Shown one piece after another: positions 7,369 through 15,834 of a stretch of DNA of 56,512 nt. Location of the stretch: the NCBI GenBank assembly GCA_964616985.1, contig CAZTVF010000018.1, positions 1 through 56,512 of the forward strand, read 5' to 3'. This DNA comes from CAZTVF01 sp964616985. Its GTDB lineage: Bacteria; Planctomycetota; Phycisphaerae; SM23-33. A model generated the notes under the pieces. The model was not told where the DNA came from. It searched no databases and worked only from the letters and a program-made list of their open reading frames with translations. The position numbers and the translations under genes were made by a program. Positions within the stretch are counted from its first letter, which is position 1. Each line of letters starts with the position of its first letter.

Positions 7369-8379
7369 TCACCGCGCCATGGCCATGTTGACGATTCGTT
7401 CCACCAGCTGGTCGAAGCTCACGCCCGCCTTCGCCGCGGCCTTGGGCAGCAGCGAATGGCTGGTGAAGCCCGGGATCGTGTTGATCTCCAGGACATAGGG
7501 CACGCCGTTGTCGGCCAGGATGAAGTCGACGCGCGACATGTCGCGGCAGCCCAGGCACTGGTATGCCTGCAGGGCCGCCTGCTGAATCGCCAGCGCCAGT
7601 CCCTCATCGAGCCCGTGGTCGAAGCGGTACTCCGTGCCGGCGCCGTCGGCGTACTTGGCCGTGTAGTCGTAATACTCCCGCGCGGGCACGATCTGGATGA
7701 TCGGCAGCACCGTCTCCCCGACGATGCCCACCGTCAGCTCGCGCCCGGCGATGAACTGCTCCACCATTGCCTGCCCGTACTTGGCCAGCAGGCCGTCAAT
7801 GGCGGCGTCGCGCGTGGCGGCGTCGCGGGCGATCGTGAGATCGACGCTCGACCCGCCGTCGACGGGCTTGATCACCGAGGGCAGAGGAATGGGCGACAGC
7901 AGCTTGGCCCGCATGGCCGGCGTGTGCGAGGCGTCGATCGTGGCCCAGTCGGCCGTGATCAGCCCCGCCTGGCGCCAGGCCACCTTGGACGCGTGCTTGT
8001 CGATGCCCAGCCGGCTGGCCGTTGGGCCGCAGCCGGTGTAGCGCAGCCCGCGACTCTCGCATAGGTCCTGCACATCGCCGGACTCGCCGAACTTGCCGTG
8101 CATGGCGATGAACACCACGTCGGCGCCCGCGCGGTCCAGGGCGGAGGTATTTTCAGGGGTGATGTCGGCCCGGGTCACCTTGTGTCCCAGCCGCTCCAGG
8201 GCGTCGGCGATTGCGTTGCCGCTGACGAGGGAGACTTCGCGTTCGGTCGAGGGGCCGCCCATGAGAACCGTTACGTCCAACACCTGCTTCGCCTTCCGTG
8301 GCTGTGCCTGCCCAGTCAGACTGGGCACGCGGATCGTCCTTGGTCTTTCCTTGATGCCATCCATGGCCGGAGTATTCAT
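7369..8379 (-). CDS. ddl: D-alanine--D-alanine ligase
   Basis: 336 residues. ATP-grasp enzyme that makes D-Ala-D-Ala for UDP-MurNAc-pentapeptide. VLMGGPSTEREVSLVSG is the N-terminal glycine loop; VIKPVDGGSSVDL is the ATP-grasp serine loop; RVDFILADNGVPYVLEINTIPGFTSHSLLPKAA carries the Mg-binding E and N and the closing motif, with F in place of the usual M in PGMTSHS. About 35 residues precede the first glycine loop, longer than most Ddl; a later start is possible, but GAGGTAAG before the ATG supports this one. Lies between murB and ftsQ. Confidence 0.93.
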   Translation of the reverse strand: MNTPAMDGIKERPRTIRVPSLTGQAQPRKAKQVLDVTVLMGGPSTEREVSLVSGNAIADALERLGHKVTRADITPENTSALDRAGADVVFIAMHGKFGESGDVQDLCESRGLRYTGCGPTASRLGIDKHASKVAWRQAGLITADWATIDASHTPAMRAKLLSPIPLPSVIKPVDGGSSVDLTIARDAATRDAAIDGLLAKYGQAMVEQFIAGRELTVGIVGETVLPIIQIVPAREYYDYTAKYADGAGTEYRFDHGLDEGLALAIQQAALQAYQCLGCRDMSRVDFILADNGVPYVLEINTIPGFTSHSLLPKAAAKAGVSFDQLVERIVNMAMAR

Positions 8380-8441
8380 GTCTTACCTCGCGCAGCGTCT
8401 CGGTCGCAGCCTGGGAAGGCCGCCCGGCACGATTCGCCGCC

Positions 8442-9320
8442 TCACCAGACCTCGATCTCCAACTCGAGATACACTTCAAACTTCTTGTAGACCGTCTCGC
8501 GGATGATGTTGATCAGCTTCAGGAAGTCGGAGGCCTTGGCGCCCCCATCGGCGATGATGAAGTTCGCGTGCTTCTGCGACACGAACGCCCCGCCCACGCG
8601 CTTGCCCTTGAGCCCGGCCTTGTCGATCAACGCCCCGGCCGACAGGCCGCGGGGATTCTTGAAGATGCACCCGGCCGACCGCGTGGCCAGCGGCTGCGTG
8701 TTCTTCTTGTAGATCCAGATCTGCTTGACCTGCTTGAGAATGCGGTGCGGGTCATCCTCGGCGAGCTTGAACTCGGCGCCGACGATAAACTTCGCGGTGA
8801 TGTTGGTGGAGCGATAGGCGAAGGCCAGGTCGTCGCGGCTGCGGGTGAAGACCTCGCCGTCGTCGTTCATGACGGTGACGCTCTCGACGGCGTTGCCGAT
8901 GTCGCCGAAGGCGCCGCCGGCGTTCATCCGGACGCATCCGCCGACGCTGCCGGGGATGCCGGTGAGGCCTTCGAGGCCGCTGAAGCCCTCGCGCACGCAG
9001 CGGAGGACCAGCTTGCCCATGTCGGCGCCGGCGGCGGCGCGCACGCCGCCTTCGATCATCGCCGTCTCTTTGAACTCGCCCTGGCCGAGGTGAACGACGG
9101 CGCCCTTGACGCCGGAGTCGTCGACCAGCAGGTTCGCCCCGCCGCCCAGGACGTGCAGGGGGACCTCGTTCTCGCGGCAGCGCTTGACGACAGCGGCCAG
9201 CTCATCCATCGTGCGAGGCTGCACGAAGTACGTCGCCGGACCGCCGATCCCGAGCCAGGTATGCTCTGACAGCGGTTCGTCAGTTCGAACGATTGGTTCC
9301 AAGCCAGCGAACAGTTTCAT
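8442..9320 (-). CDS. murB: UDP-N-acetylenolpyruvoylglucosamine reductase
   Basis: 292 residues. FAD-dependent reductase that makes UDP-MurNAc in the cytoplasm. HTWLGIGGPATYFVQP opens the PCMH-type FAD domain; GGGANLLVDDSG and GLEGLTGIPGSVGGCVRMNAGG bind FAD; SAGCIFKNPRG and AGLKGKRVGGAFVSQKHANFIIADGGAKASD are the C-terminal substrate region of the shorter MurB type. The start at 9320 has GGGAAG upstream and lies 41 bp inside the end of murC. In the fused order murC-murB-ddl-ftsQ it is translated from the shared dcw message. Confidence 0.93.
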   Translation of the reverse strand: MKLFAGLEPIVRTDEPLSEHTWLGIGGPATYFVQPRTMDELAAVVKRCRENEVPLHVLGGGANLLVDDSGVKGAVVHLGQGEFKETAMIEGGVRAAAGADMGKLVLRCVREGFSGLEGLTGIPGSVGGCVRMNAGGAFGDIGNAVESVTVMNDDGEVFTRSRDDLAFAYRSTNITAKFIVGAEFKLAEDDPHRILKQVKQIWIYKKNTQPLATRSAGCIFKNPRGLSAGALIDKAGLKGKRVGGAFVSQKHANFIIADGGAKASDFLKLINIIRETVYKKFEVYLELEIEVW

Positions 9321-10728
9321 CGGCCACTTCCCAGATGTTCCCGGCCCCCATCGTCACCAGCAGGTCGCCCGCCTGCAGCTGTGACTTGAGGTGCTCGAGG
9401 ATATCGTCGAATGTCTTCAGGTAGATCGCGTGCCCGCCATTGAGGCGGATTTGTGCCACCAGATCCTGCGACGAAATGTAATCCTTTTCCAGCGCGCTGT
9501 CCCGCACAAAATAGATATCGGGCAGGATCACTTCGTGGCATTCGCCGAAACTGCGGGCGAAGTCCTTCAGCAGGAAACGCGTGCGGCTGTGCTGGTGAGG
9601 CTGAAAGATGCAGAACAGCCTCTTGGGCTCGTAGTATTCGCGAATGGCCCGCAGCGTCGTCTGGATCTCCGTGGGGTGGTGCGCGTAATCGTCCACCACC
9701 GTCACCCCGCCCACCTGCCCCTTGAGCGTCATCCGCCGGTACGTGCCGGTGAACTGGCCCAGGAGCTGGGCGATTTTGGACGCCTCGACGCCGCTGTGAT
9801 ACAGGATCGCCACGGCCGCCAGCGAATTGTAGACGTTGTGCAGGCCCGGCAGCGGCACCGCCAGCGTGGCGAAGGGGCGATTGTTATACAGGATGTTGAC
9901 CTGGTAGCGGCCTTTCTGGGGGGCGAGGTTCGTCGCCCGCCACGTGCAGTCGTCGGCCAGGCCGAAGGTCTCCACCTCGCATCGGGCGCCGGCGACGGCC
10001 TTGGCCACGTCGCGGTCCTCGCCGTGTGCAATCAGCACCCCGCCGGGATCGACCTGCGAGGCAAACGCGCGGAAGGCCTCGACGATGGCGTCGAGGTCCT
10101 GGTAGCAGTCGAGGTGGTCCTCGTCGATGTTCAGGATGGTCGCCAGGTGCGGGCGGTAGTTCAGGAAGCTGCGGTCGAACTCGCACGCCTCGACGACGAA
10201 GTGCTTGCCCGAGCCCGCCCCGCTGGGCCCGCCCAGCTGCGGCACGGTGGCGCCCACGATGAAGCTGGGGCACATGCCCGCGGCGTTCAGCACGTACGAA
10301 ACCATTCCCGTCGTCGTGCTCTTGCCATGCGTGCCCGCGATGGCGACCCCCATGCGGTCGTCCATCAGGCGGCCGATCATCTGGCTGTACTTGAGCACCT
10401 CCAGCCCGCGTTCCCTGGCCCCCAGCAGCTCGGGGTTCTGGGCCGCGATGGCCGCGGAGTACACGACGAGGTCGCAGGCGACGGGGATGTTGTCGGGCTT
10501 CTGGCCGATCGCCACGGCGATGCCGAGCTTGGCGATGCGGTCGGCGATGCCGCCGGCCGACTGATCGGACCCGGTGACTACCGCGCCGCAATCGACCAGC
10601 ATGCCAGCCAGGGCCCTCATGCCCGAGCCGCCGATGCCGATGAGGTGCACTCTCTTGCCCGTCCAGCGATTGCTGACCGCCTCGGGGGTGAACACGATAT
10701 CCTTTTTGGTCTCCATACCGTCAGGCAT
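9280..10728 (-). CDS. murC: UDP-N-acetylmuramate--L-alanine ligase
   Basis: 482 residues. Mur ligase that adds L-Ala to UDP-MurNAc. HLIGIGGSGMRALA (28-41) is the N-terminal Rossmann loop, GTHGKST (132-138) the ATP P-loop, NIDEDHLDCY the central metal-binding region and VDDYAHHPTEI the typical MurC C-terminal domain motif. GGAAAG lies before the ATG at 10728; an ATG four codons later is an alternative. A 361-bp gap separates it from murG, so a separate promoter for murC-murB-ddl-ftsQ is possible. Confidence 0.94.
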   Translation of the reverse strand: MPDGMETKKDIVFTPEAVSNRWTGKRVHLIGIGGSGMRALAGMLVDCGAVVTGSDQSAGGIADRIAKLGIAVAIGQKPDNIPVACDLVVYSAAIAAQNPELLGARERGLEVLKYSQMIGRLMDDRMGVAIAGTHGKSTTTGMVSYVLNAAGMCPSFIVGATVPQLGGPSGAGSGKHFVVEACEFDRSFLNYRPHLATILNIDEDHLDCYQDLDAIVEAFRAFASQVDPGGVLIAHGEDRDVAKAVAGARCEVETFGLADDCTWRATNLAPQKGRYQVNILYNNRPFATLAVPLPGLHNVYNSLAAVAILYHSGVEASKIAQLLGQFTGTYRRMTLKGQVGGVTVVDDYAHHPTEIQTTLRAIREYYEPKRLFCIFQPHQHSRTRFLLKDFARSFGECHEVILPDIYFVRDSALEKDYISSQDLVAQIRLNGGHAIYLKTFDDILEHLKSQLQAGDLLVTMGAGNIWEVADETVRWLGTNRSN

Positions 10729-11089
10729 CGTAAGCTTTCCGTACCTTTGATGTCAAATCCCTGCCCCTCGCCCGCGCATGCCGCGGCGAAGGCGACAAAG
10801 ACGCCTCGCATCTCAATAAAACGACAGTCCTTCACTGATCATATCGCCACGCGGCAAATCAATTGATTAGCCAAATCCGCGGACGATGAGAATTTTCACG
10901 ACTTTTTCTATCCGCGGCCTCCGGGCCGATCTCCTGCCGAAACGCGGCGCCATGGCGTGCGGCGGAAACGACGCCGTTTTGGATGATGGCGCCACCGATC
11001 CTCAGGGCACCGATGGCGCGGCGGCCGCAAAATCCACAGCGGCGTCAGCGCCTCGCTCCGCGAGCGCTCTGCCGCCGCACTCCAAAAGG
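10729..11089. other. 361-bp non-coding gap between murG and murC
   Basis: No frame here has protein-like character. The half next to murC (10740-10900) is AT-rich and includes a TTGACA-like box on the minus strand (10751-10756). The half next to murG is GC-rich with imperfect inverted repeats (for example GCGCCTCGC and GCGAGCGC at 11048-11072). It is the only large gap inside the 3' half of the dcw cluster and is the likeliest place for an internal promoter. Confidence 0.4.
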
Positions 11090-12196
11090 TCAACTCACCA
11101 TCCACTGCGCCACGTCCAGCGCGGCGTGGGGGCGGGCGATTCTTTGAGCGGCGGCGCGAGCGGAGGAGAGTCGGGAATCCTCCAGCATCAGCGGAAGCAG
11201 CGTGGTGCGCAGGGCGGCGGCGTTGGCGGCGGCATCGACCTTGTCCTCGACCACCAGGCCGGCGCCGGCGGCGACCAGCGGCTGGGCGTTGAGCCGCTGC
11301 TGCTGGTCGGCGTGATAGGGATACGGAAGGATCACGGCCGGCGTGCCCGTGGCGTAGATCTCGGCAATCGTCCCCGCCCCGCCGCGGCACAAGGCCAGGT
11401 CGGCTGCGGCAAACGCGAGCTCCATGCGATGGCAGTACTCGATGCACGTCACGGCGATCTTCCGCCCCACGTGCGCCTGGGCGATCTGTGCATACTTCTC
11501 CGGCCCGGCGATGTGCAGCACCTGCCACCGATCGGCCAGGGCGTCCAGGTCGCCGCCCAAGGCCACGAGCGCGTCGTTCAGCGATGCCGCGCCCAGACTG
11601 CCGCCCAGCACGAGCAGCGTCTTGCGATCCGCGCGGAGCTTGAAGTGTGCGATGGCCTCATCGCGGCTGGCCCCGCCGAAGGCCGCGCGGACGGGGCAGC
11701 CGACGGGACGGACGCGGTCGCGCACGGCCGGGGCGAAGCAATCGGTCGTCGAGGCGAACTGCGTGAAGATGGCCTGGCTGAGCCTGGCAAGGTACTGGTT
11801 CGCACGGCCGGGGACGGCGTCGGGATTGAGGAACCCGCGGCGGATGCCCGCCTTTGCGGCCTGCTTCACCAGCGGGGCGGCGGCAAAACCGCCCAGCCCC
11901 AGCACAGCCTGGGGTTTGAGGTCGTGGACCATGTCGCGGGCCTGGCGGGCCGACTGCACCCATGCCTTGAGGAACGGCCAAAGCTGCATGGGCGATCTGG
12001 GCACCGGGCGCACCGCCTGCGGCACGATCGCGTACGGCAGCGGGTCAAGGATGCGACGGTCGATCGCGCGGTTGGAGCATGCGAAGACGATTGTGGCGCC
12101 CGGTTGGAGCTTCAGGATCTGCTCGGCCACGGCCAGGCCGGGATAGAGATGCCCGCCCGTGCCGCCGCCGGCGAAGATGTATACGTTGTTGGACAC
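11090..12196 (-). CDS. murG: UDP-GlcNAc:undecaprenyl-PP-MurNAc-pentapeptide GlcNAc transferase
   Basis: 368 residues from GTG. GT28 enzyme that converts lipid I to lipid II on the inner face of the membrane. GGGTGGH at residues 10-16 is the MurG acceptor loop; GLGGFAAAPLVKQA (usual form GxGGYxSxP), LLVLGGSLGAASLN, and CRGGAGTIAEIYATGTPAVILPYPYHADQQQRLNA are the donor-site motifs. The GTG has GAGAGGA upstream, and the product then starts MSNNVYIFAGG like other MurG. The hairpin at 12219-12257 lies between it and the sialidase gene. Confidence 0.93.
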   Translation of the reverse strand: MSNNVYIFAGGGTGGHLYPGLAVAEQILKLQPGATIVFACSNRAIDRRILDPLPYAIVPQAVRPVPRSPMQLWPFLKAWVQSARQARDMVHDLKPQAVLGLGGFAAAPLVKQAAKAGIRRGFLNPDAVPGRANQYLARLSQAIFTQFASTTDCFAPAVRDRVRPVGCPVRAAFGGASRDEAIAHFKLRADRKTLLVLGGSLGAASLNDALVALGGDLDALADRWQVLHIAGPEKYAQIAQAHVGRKIAVTCIEYCHRMELAFAAADLALCRGGAGTIAEIYATGTPAVILPYPYHADQQQRLNAQPLVAAGAGLVVEDKVDAAANAAALRTTLLPLMLEDSRLSSARAAAQRIARPHAALDVAQWMVS

Positions 12197-12218
12197 TGAT
12201 TCCTCTCGTCTCGCCGAA

Positions 12219-12257
12219 CATGCCGGCGCGTCGCCCTTCGGGCGACACTTCGGCATG
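12219..12257. repeat. Intergenic hairpin, family GGCATGGCACC
   Basis: CATGCCG (12219-12225) pairs with CGGCATG (12251-12257), and an inner stem GTCGCCC-TTC-GGGCGAC (12230-12246) stands on top. Two blocks, CATGCCGGCGCG and CTTCGGCATGGCACCC, are shared with the larger element at 40414-40500, so both belong to one dispersed family. Confidence 0.7.
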
Positions 12258-12284
12258 GCACCCAAGACACCAGATGGCACCGCA

Positions 12285-13352
12285 TCAGGCTCGGTAGTAG
12301 AAGTCGCTGTCGCGGAGCGAATAGCCTCGGATCTGGCCGCGGGGCCAATCATCGAGGATGTAGTTCACCACGTAGATCTCGCCGTCGTCGAACTGCACCC
12401 AGCCGCTGTAGCCGGTGTCGCTCTTGGGATTGCGGTCGTAGTCGACCGGCAGGATGCGGGCCCACGCGCCGCGGTCGCGGGCAAGGCAGGAGGTCGCGTC
12501 GGTGAGGGCGGCGAAAAAGTTCTGGGTCCAGAAGCCCACCCAACCCTTGCCGCCCTGCATGAAGCGATGGGTGATCAGCACGCTGCCATCCTGCAGCATA
12601 CCGGCCACCGGCCGATGACACCCGGGCAACGGAAAGTTATAGGGCCCTTCCCACGTCAGGCCGCCGTCGAGGCTGATGGACTTGAAGCAGTCCAGCCCCA
12701 GGCCGGAGTTCTCACGCATGAAGCAGACCAACTCGCCCGTGGGCAGTTGCATCACGCTGCCCTCGCACAGCTTGAGGCCCTCGACCATGGCGATGATATT
12801 GGGCCCCTGCCACGTCTTGCCCTTGTCGTCGCTCAGCCAGCACCGCTCGTGCCACAGAGGCTTTTCCTTCGTGCCCATGATCGTGTGGGCGCTGAGGACC
12901 CAGCGGCCGGCGTGCGGGCCGTGCTTCAGTTCGATGAGCTTGTCGGGCACGATGCCGACGACGGGCGTGGCGATGGGGCCTTCCCACGTGGCACCCTCGT
13001 CGCGGCTGAACCACAGGAAATTCTCCTGCTGGCCGCCGAGGTTGCCCTCGTCGCGCCCGGCGACGCGGTCGCCCACGGCCGCCAGCCTGCCGTCGGAGAG
13101 CAGGGCCAGGCGGGCGCAGTTCCAGAACGCGTCGGCGGGCTGGGCCTTGTGCAGCGGCTCGCTCAGTGGGCGCTTGGGCGTCCACGTCCTGCCGCGGTCG
13201 TGCGAGTCGCACAGCATGAACCGCGTGTAGCTGCGGTCGCCATGGTGCGTGCACTCCGAGAAGATGCAAACGAGCTTGCCCGAGGGCATCAGCGCGATGT
13301 CCGGCCAGGCGAGATACCACTGGTCGTCGCGGCAAACGGTGAACTTCTGCAT
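12285..13352 (-). CDS. Exo-alpha-sialidase-like BNR/Asp-box protein
   Basis: 355 residues. Four Asp boxes (SxDxGxTW) are visible: SHDRGRTWTPKRP, SRDEGATWEGPI, SDDKGKTWQGPN and SLDGGLTWEGPY, the hallmark of six-bladed sialidase-type propellers. LAWPDIALMPSGKLVCIF at the N-terminus and GYSGWVQFDDGEIYVVNY near the C-terminus are typical of bacterial BNR sialidase-like proteins. No clear signal peptide is present, so it may act inside the cell or use another route. GAGGTGG lies before the ATG. It sits between an N-acetylneuraminate lyase-like gene and murG. Substrate specificity is not shown by sequence. Confidence 0.8.
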   Translation of the reverse strand: MQKFTVCRDDQWYLAWPDIALMPSGKLVCIFSECTHHGDRSYTRFMLCDSHDRGRTWTPKRPLSEPLHKAQPADAFWNCARLALLSDGRLAAVGDRVAGRDEGNLGGQQENFLWFSRDEGATWEGPIATPVVGIVPDKLIELKHGPHAGRWVLSAHTIMGTKEKPLWHERCWLSDDKGKTWQGPNIIAMVEGLKLCEGSVMQLPTGELVCFMRENSGLGLDCFKSISLDGGLTWEGPYNFPLPGCHRPVAGMLQDGSVLITHRFMQGGKGWVGFWTQNFFAALTDATSCLARDRGAWARILPVDYDRNPKSDTGYSGWVQFDDGEIYVVNYILDDWPRGQIRGYSLRDSDFYYRA

Positions 13353-13428
13353 GGTTTCCACCTCGATGGTATTGGGGAGCGGACTCTCCGGCTTGGGCGG
13401 CGGGTGCCCGAAGGCCCTCACGGTCCGT

Positions 13429-14349
13429 CTATGCCTTCGTGCAATACTCGAAGAAGCCCACCTTCTCCAAGTCGGCCTGCATGCTGTGGTATTCGGCGTC
13501 GCTGACGGGGGCCAGCGGCGAGCGGACGGGCCCGCAGTCGATGCCGGTCATCTTCATCATGGCCTTGGACGCCCGCGTGCCGCCGTACTTGATGAGCACC
13601 TGGATGAAGTCGATCGAGCGGGCCTGCTGGGCCTGCGCGCGGGCCATGTCGCCGGCGGCGAATGCCTTGATGATGTCCAGGTACAAGGCGGCGGCGTAGT
13701 TGTACGTGCTGCCCACGGCGCCCTTGGCGCCCAGGGACAGGCCGGCCAGCAGGACCTCGTCGCGGCCGAAGAGCATGTCGAACCGCCCGTCCTGCATGCG
13801 GAGGCAGCGGGCAAAGTCCATCAGATCCTCGAACGTGAACTTCGCGCCGGCCAGCGTGGGGATCCTGTCTGCGGCAGCAGACAGGAAGTCGCACACCTTC
13901 ACGTTCACGCCCGTCATCGACGGGATGTGGTAGTAATAGAACGGCAGTTTCGGGGCGGCCGCGGCCAGTTCGGCGCAGAAGGTGACGAGTTCATTCACGC
14001 CGGGTTTAAAGAAGAATGGCGGCAGCGTCCCCAGGGCATCGGCGCCGATCTTCTGGGCGTGGGCGGCGAGCCCCTTGGCCTCGGCCAGGCTGGTGTGACC
14101 GATGTGCACGATGACCTTGAGGTCCTTGCCGGCGACGTCGCGCCACCGCTGAGCGATCTGCATCCGCTCGCCGGTGGTGAGGCTTTGCCCCTCGCCGGTG
14201 GTGCCGCAGACGAACGCCCCGACGACGCCGGCGGAGGCGAGCGTGGCGGCCTGCTTTTCGATCAAGCCCAGATTGAGCGAGCCATCGGCGTGCATGGCCG
14301 TGTGCGGGGCGGAAACCAAACCAACGATGTGCGGAAATCGTGCCGACAT
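13429..14349 (-). CDS. N-acetylneuraminate lyase/DHDPS-family aldolase
   Basis: 306 residues. DapA-superfamily TIM barrel using a Schiff-base lysine. GTTGEGQSLTTGER is the pyruvate-carboxylate loop, FYYYHIPSMTGV contains the catalytic tyrosine, and GAKFTFEDLMD carries the lysine. YYYHIPSMTGV is the wording typical of N-acetylneuraminate lyase rather than dihydrodipicolinate synthase, and the neighbouring sialidase-like gene supports sialic-acid cleavage to ManNAc and pyruvate. I chose the second ATG (14349), preceded by GAGGAAG; an ATG five codons upstream is possible. The location between ftsW and the sialidase, inside the dcw cluster, is unusual. Confidence 0.8.
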   Translation of the reverse strand: MSARFPHIVGLVSAPHTAMHADGSLNLGLIEKQAATLASAGVVGAFVCGTTGEGQSLTTGERMQIAQRWRDVAGKDLKVIVHIGHTSLAEAKGLAAHAQKIGADALGTLPPFFFKPGVNELVTFCAELAAAAPKLPFYYYHIPSMTGVNVKVCDFLSAAADRIPTLAGAKFTFEDLMDFARCLRMQDGRFDMLFGRDEVLLAGLSLGAKGAVGSTYNYAAALYLDIIKAFAAGDMARAQAQQARSIDFIQVLIKYGGTRASKAMMKMTGIDCGPVRSPLAPVSDAEYHSMQADLEKVGFFEYCTKA

Positions 14350-14406
14350 TTTCTTCCTCTTCATGTTCCAGAAGGATGTTTAGGTGACGACTGAGGCTTT
14401 ACGGCA

Positions 14407-15639
14407 TCAGCCTGGTGCTCTGTCAGCCGTCATCGACGGGTGGCGGCCTTCGCCGGTTGCAGGCTCTGCGGCGGGTGCGATCATCTCGCCTTCGGTTCGC
14501 CGGCTGGTGACCGAGACGATCAGCGACGTGGCCGCGGCCATGATGATCAGCGACGTGCCGCCGGCGGAGACGAAAGGCAGGCCCAGTCCCTTGGGGGGCA
14601 GGACGACCAGGTCTACGCCGATGTGCAGCACTGCCTGCAGCGCGATCAGGAAGCCCAACGACCCCGCCAGCACGCGGCCGAACGGGTTCTGGGCCCGCAG
14701 GGCGGCGCGGCGGCACAGGAGCATCCAGACCAGGAACATGCTCATGAGCAGGAAGGCGCCGCGGACGCCCCACTCCTCGCAGAAGACCGAGAAGATGAAG
14801 TCGGTGCTGTCCTCGGGCAGGAAGCCCTGCTTGATCATCCCGTTGCCGATGCCCATGCCCCACCAGCCGCCGTTGGCGATCGCCAGCAGCGATTCCTTCG
14901 CCTGGTAGGCGGCCTTGTTGGTGGGCGACATCGGGTCGAACATCGCCATGACGCGGCCCCAGCGATAGGGGCTCAGGAAGACGAAGAAGTAGAAGCCCGC
15001 GCCGGCGGCCCCCACCAGAGAGATCAGGTAGTACCACGGCACGCCCGCCAGCAGCAGGGTTACGCCCGCGGAGATGGCGATGAGCATCGCCGTGCCGAAG
15101 TCCTGCGTGATGACCAGGCCCATGCACGCGGAGATCAGCAGCAAGGCCGGAACGAAGGTCTTGAAAGGGCTGCGGACATTCACGCCCGGGCGGGTGAGCC
15201 ACGCCGCCAGGAAGATCACCAGCGTGAGCTTGATCAACTCCGACGGCTGAAAGCTGAGTTGGCCGATGCGGATCCAGCGGTAGAACCCGCCCACCGAGTA
15301 CCCGACGCCCGGGACAAACACCAGCACGCCCAGCGTAAGCGATATGCCCAGCAGCAGCGCCGACCGCATCTGGAAACCCTCGGCCGCCTGCAGCCGATAG
15401 ACATTCACCCGCCAGAGCGTCATCATGGCCACAGCGGCGATGATCGCGTACATCGTGTGGCGAAGATCAACGTCGTTGTACCACTTGTGCTTGGCCTCGT
15501 CGATGTGCGCCACCGAACCCAGGGCGCTGTGAACCATCACCACGCCCATCGCCAGCAGCGCCAGGCTCACCAGCACGATCCACTGCCCCGTGAAGTTCTC
15601 ACGCAGGGGCAGGCGGACCATCTTCGGCATCTGTGCCAT
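14407..15639 (-). CDS. ftsW: Lipid II polymerase/cell division protein FtsW (SEDS family)
   Basis: 410 residues, about ten TM helices. FxPSELIKLTLVIFLAAWLTR (as FQPSELIK) and ITQDFGTAMLIAISAGVTLL are the SEDS signature regions, and GLPFVSAGGTSLIIMAAATSLIVSV is the C-terminal helix motif. SEDS proteins polymerise glycan strands with the partner transpeptidase FtsI, encoded in the same cluster. The ATG at 15639 has GGAAGG eight bases upstream; the frame extends upstream into an inverted-repeat region without protein character. In canonical clusters murD precedes ftsW; here a 195-bp repeat-rich gap separates it from mraY. Confidence 0.93.
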   Translation of the reverse strand: MAQMPKMVRLPLRENFTGQWIVLVSLALLAMGVVMVHSALGSVAHIDEAKHKWYNDVDLRHTMYAIIAAVAMMTLWRVNVYRLQAAEGFQMRSALLLGISLTLGVLVFVPGVGYSVGGFYRWIRIGQLSFQPSELIKLTLVIFLAAWLTRPGVNVRSPFKTFVPALLLISACMGLVITQDFGTAMLIAISAGVTLLLAGVPWYYLISLVGAAGAGFYFFVFLSPYRWGRVMAMFDPMSPTNKAAYQAKESLLAIANGGWWGMGIGNGMIKQGFLPEDSTDFIFSVFCEEWGVRGAFLLMSMFLVWMLLCRRAALRAQNPFGRVLAGSLGFLIALQAVLHIGVDLVVLPPKGLGLPFVSAGGTSLIIMAAATSLIVSVTSRRTEGEMIAPAAEPATGEGRHPSMTADRAPG

Positions 15640-15668
15640 TTGCATCACCTTCCGTGGTTCCAAGTCAC

Positions 15669-15830
15669 TGTCCACGAACCTGCCGGCAGGCAGGCAGGTT
15701 ACACGAATTTCACGAAAAAGAAGGAAAGGCCGGCGATGCGATGGCATGGCCCGCTCTTTTGGTTTCTTTCTTTTCCTTCTTTCTTCTTCGTGTAACTGGT
15801 GCAACCTGCCTTTCGGCAGGTGCGTGGACA
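15669..15830. repeat. Long imperfect inverted repeat between mraY and ftsW
   Basis: The left arm (TGTCCACG-A-ACCTGCCGGCAGG, TTACACGAA, AAGAAGGAAAG, from 15669) is mirrored by the right arm, whose reverse complement reads TGTCCACG-C-ACCTGCCGAAAGG, TTACACGAAGAAG (to 15830). The pairing spans about 160 bp and includes a local AACCTGCC/GGCAGGTT palindrome. It occupies the position where murD normally lies. Confidence 0.65.
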
Positions 15831-15834
15831 CATC

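Noticed and set aside
10727..10756. TTGACA-N18-TACGAT on the minus strand as a murC promoter
   Set aside because: The -10 box overlaps the chosen murC ATG, so the transcript would be leaderless and start inside the gene. Possible only if the later ATG at 10716 is used.
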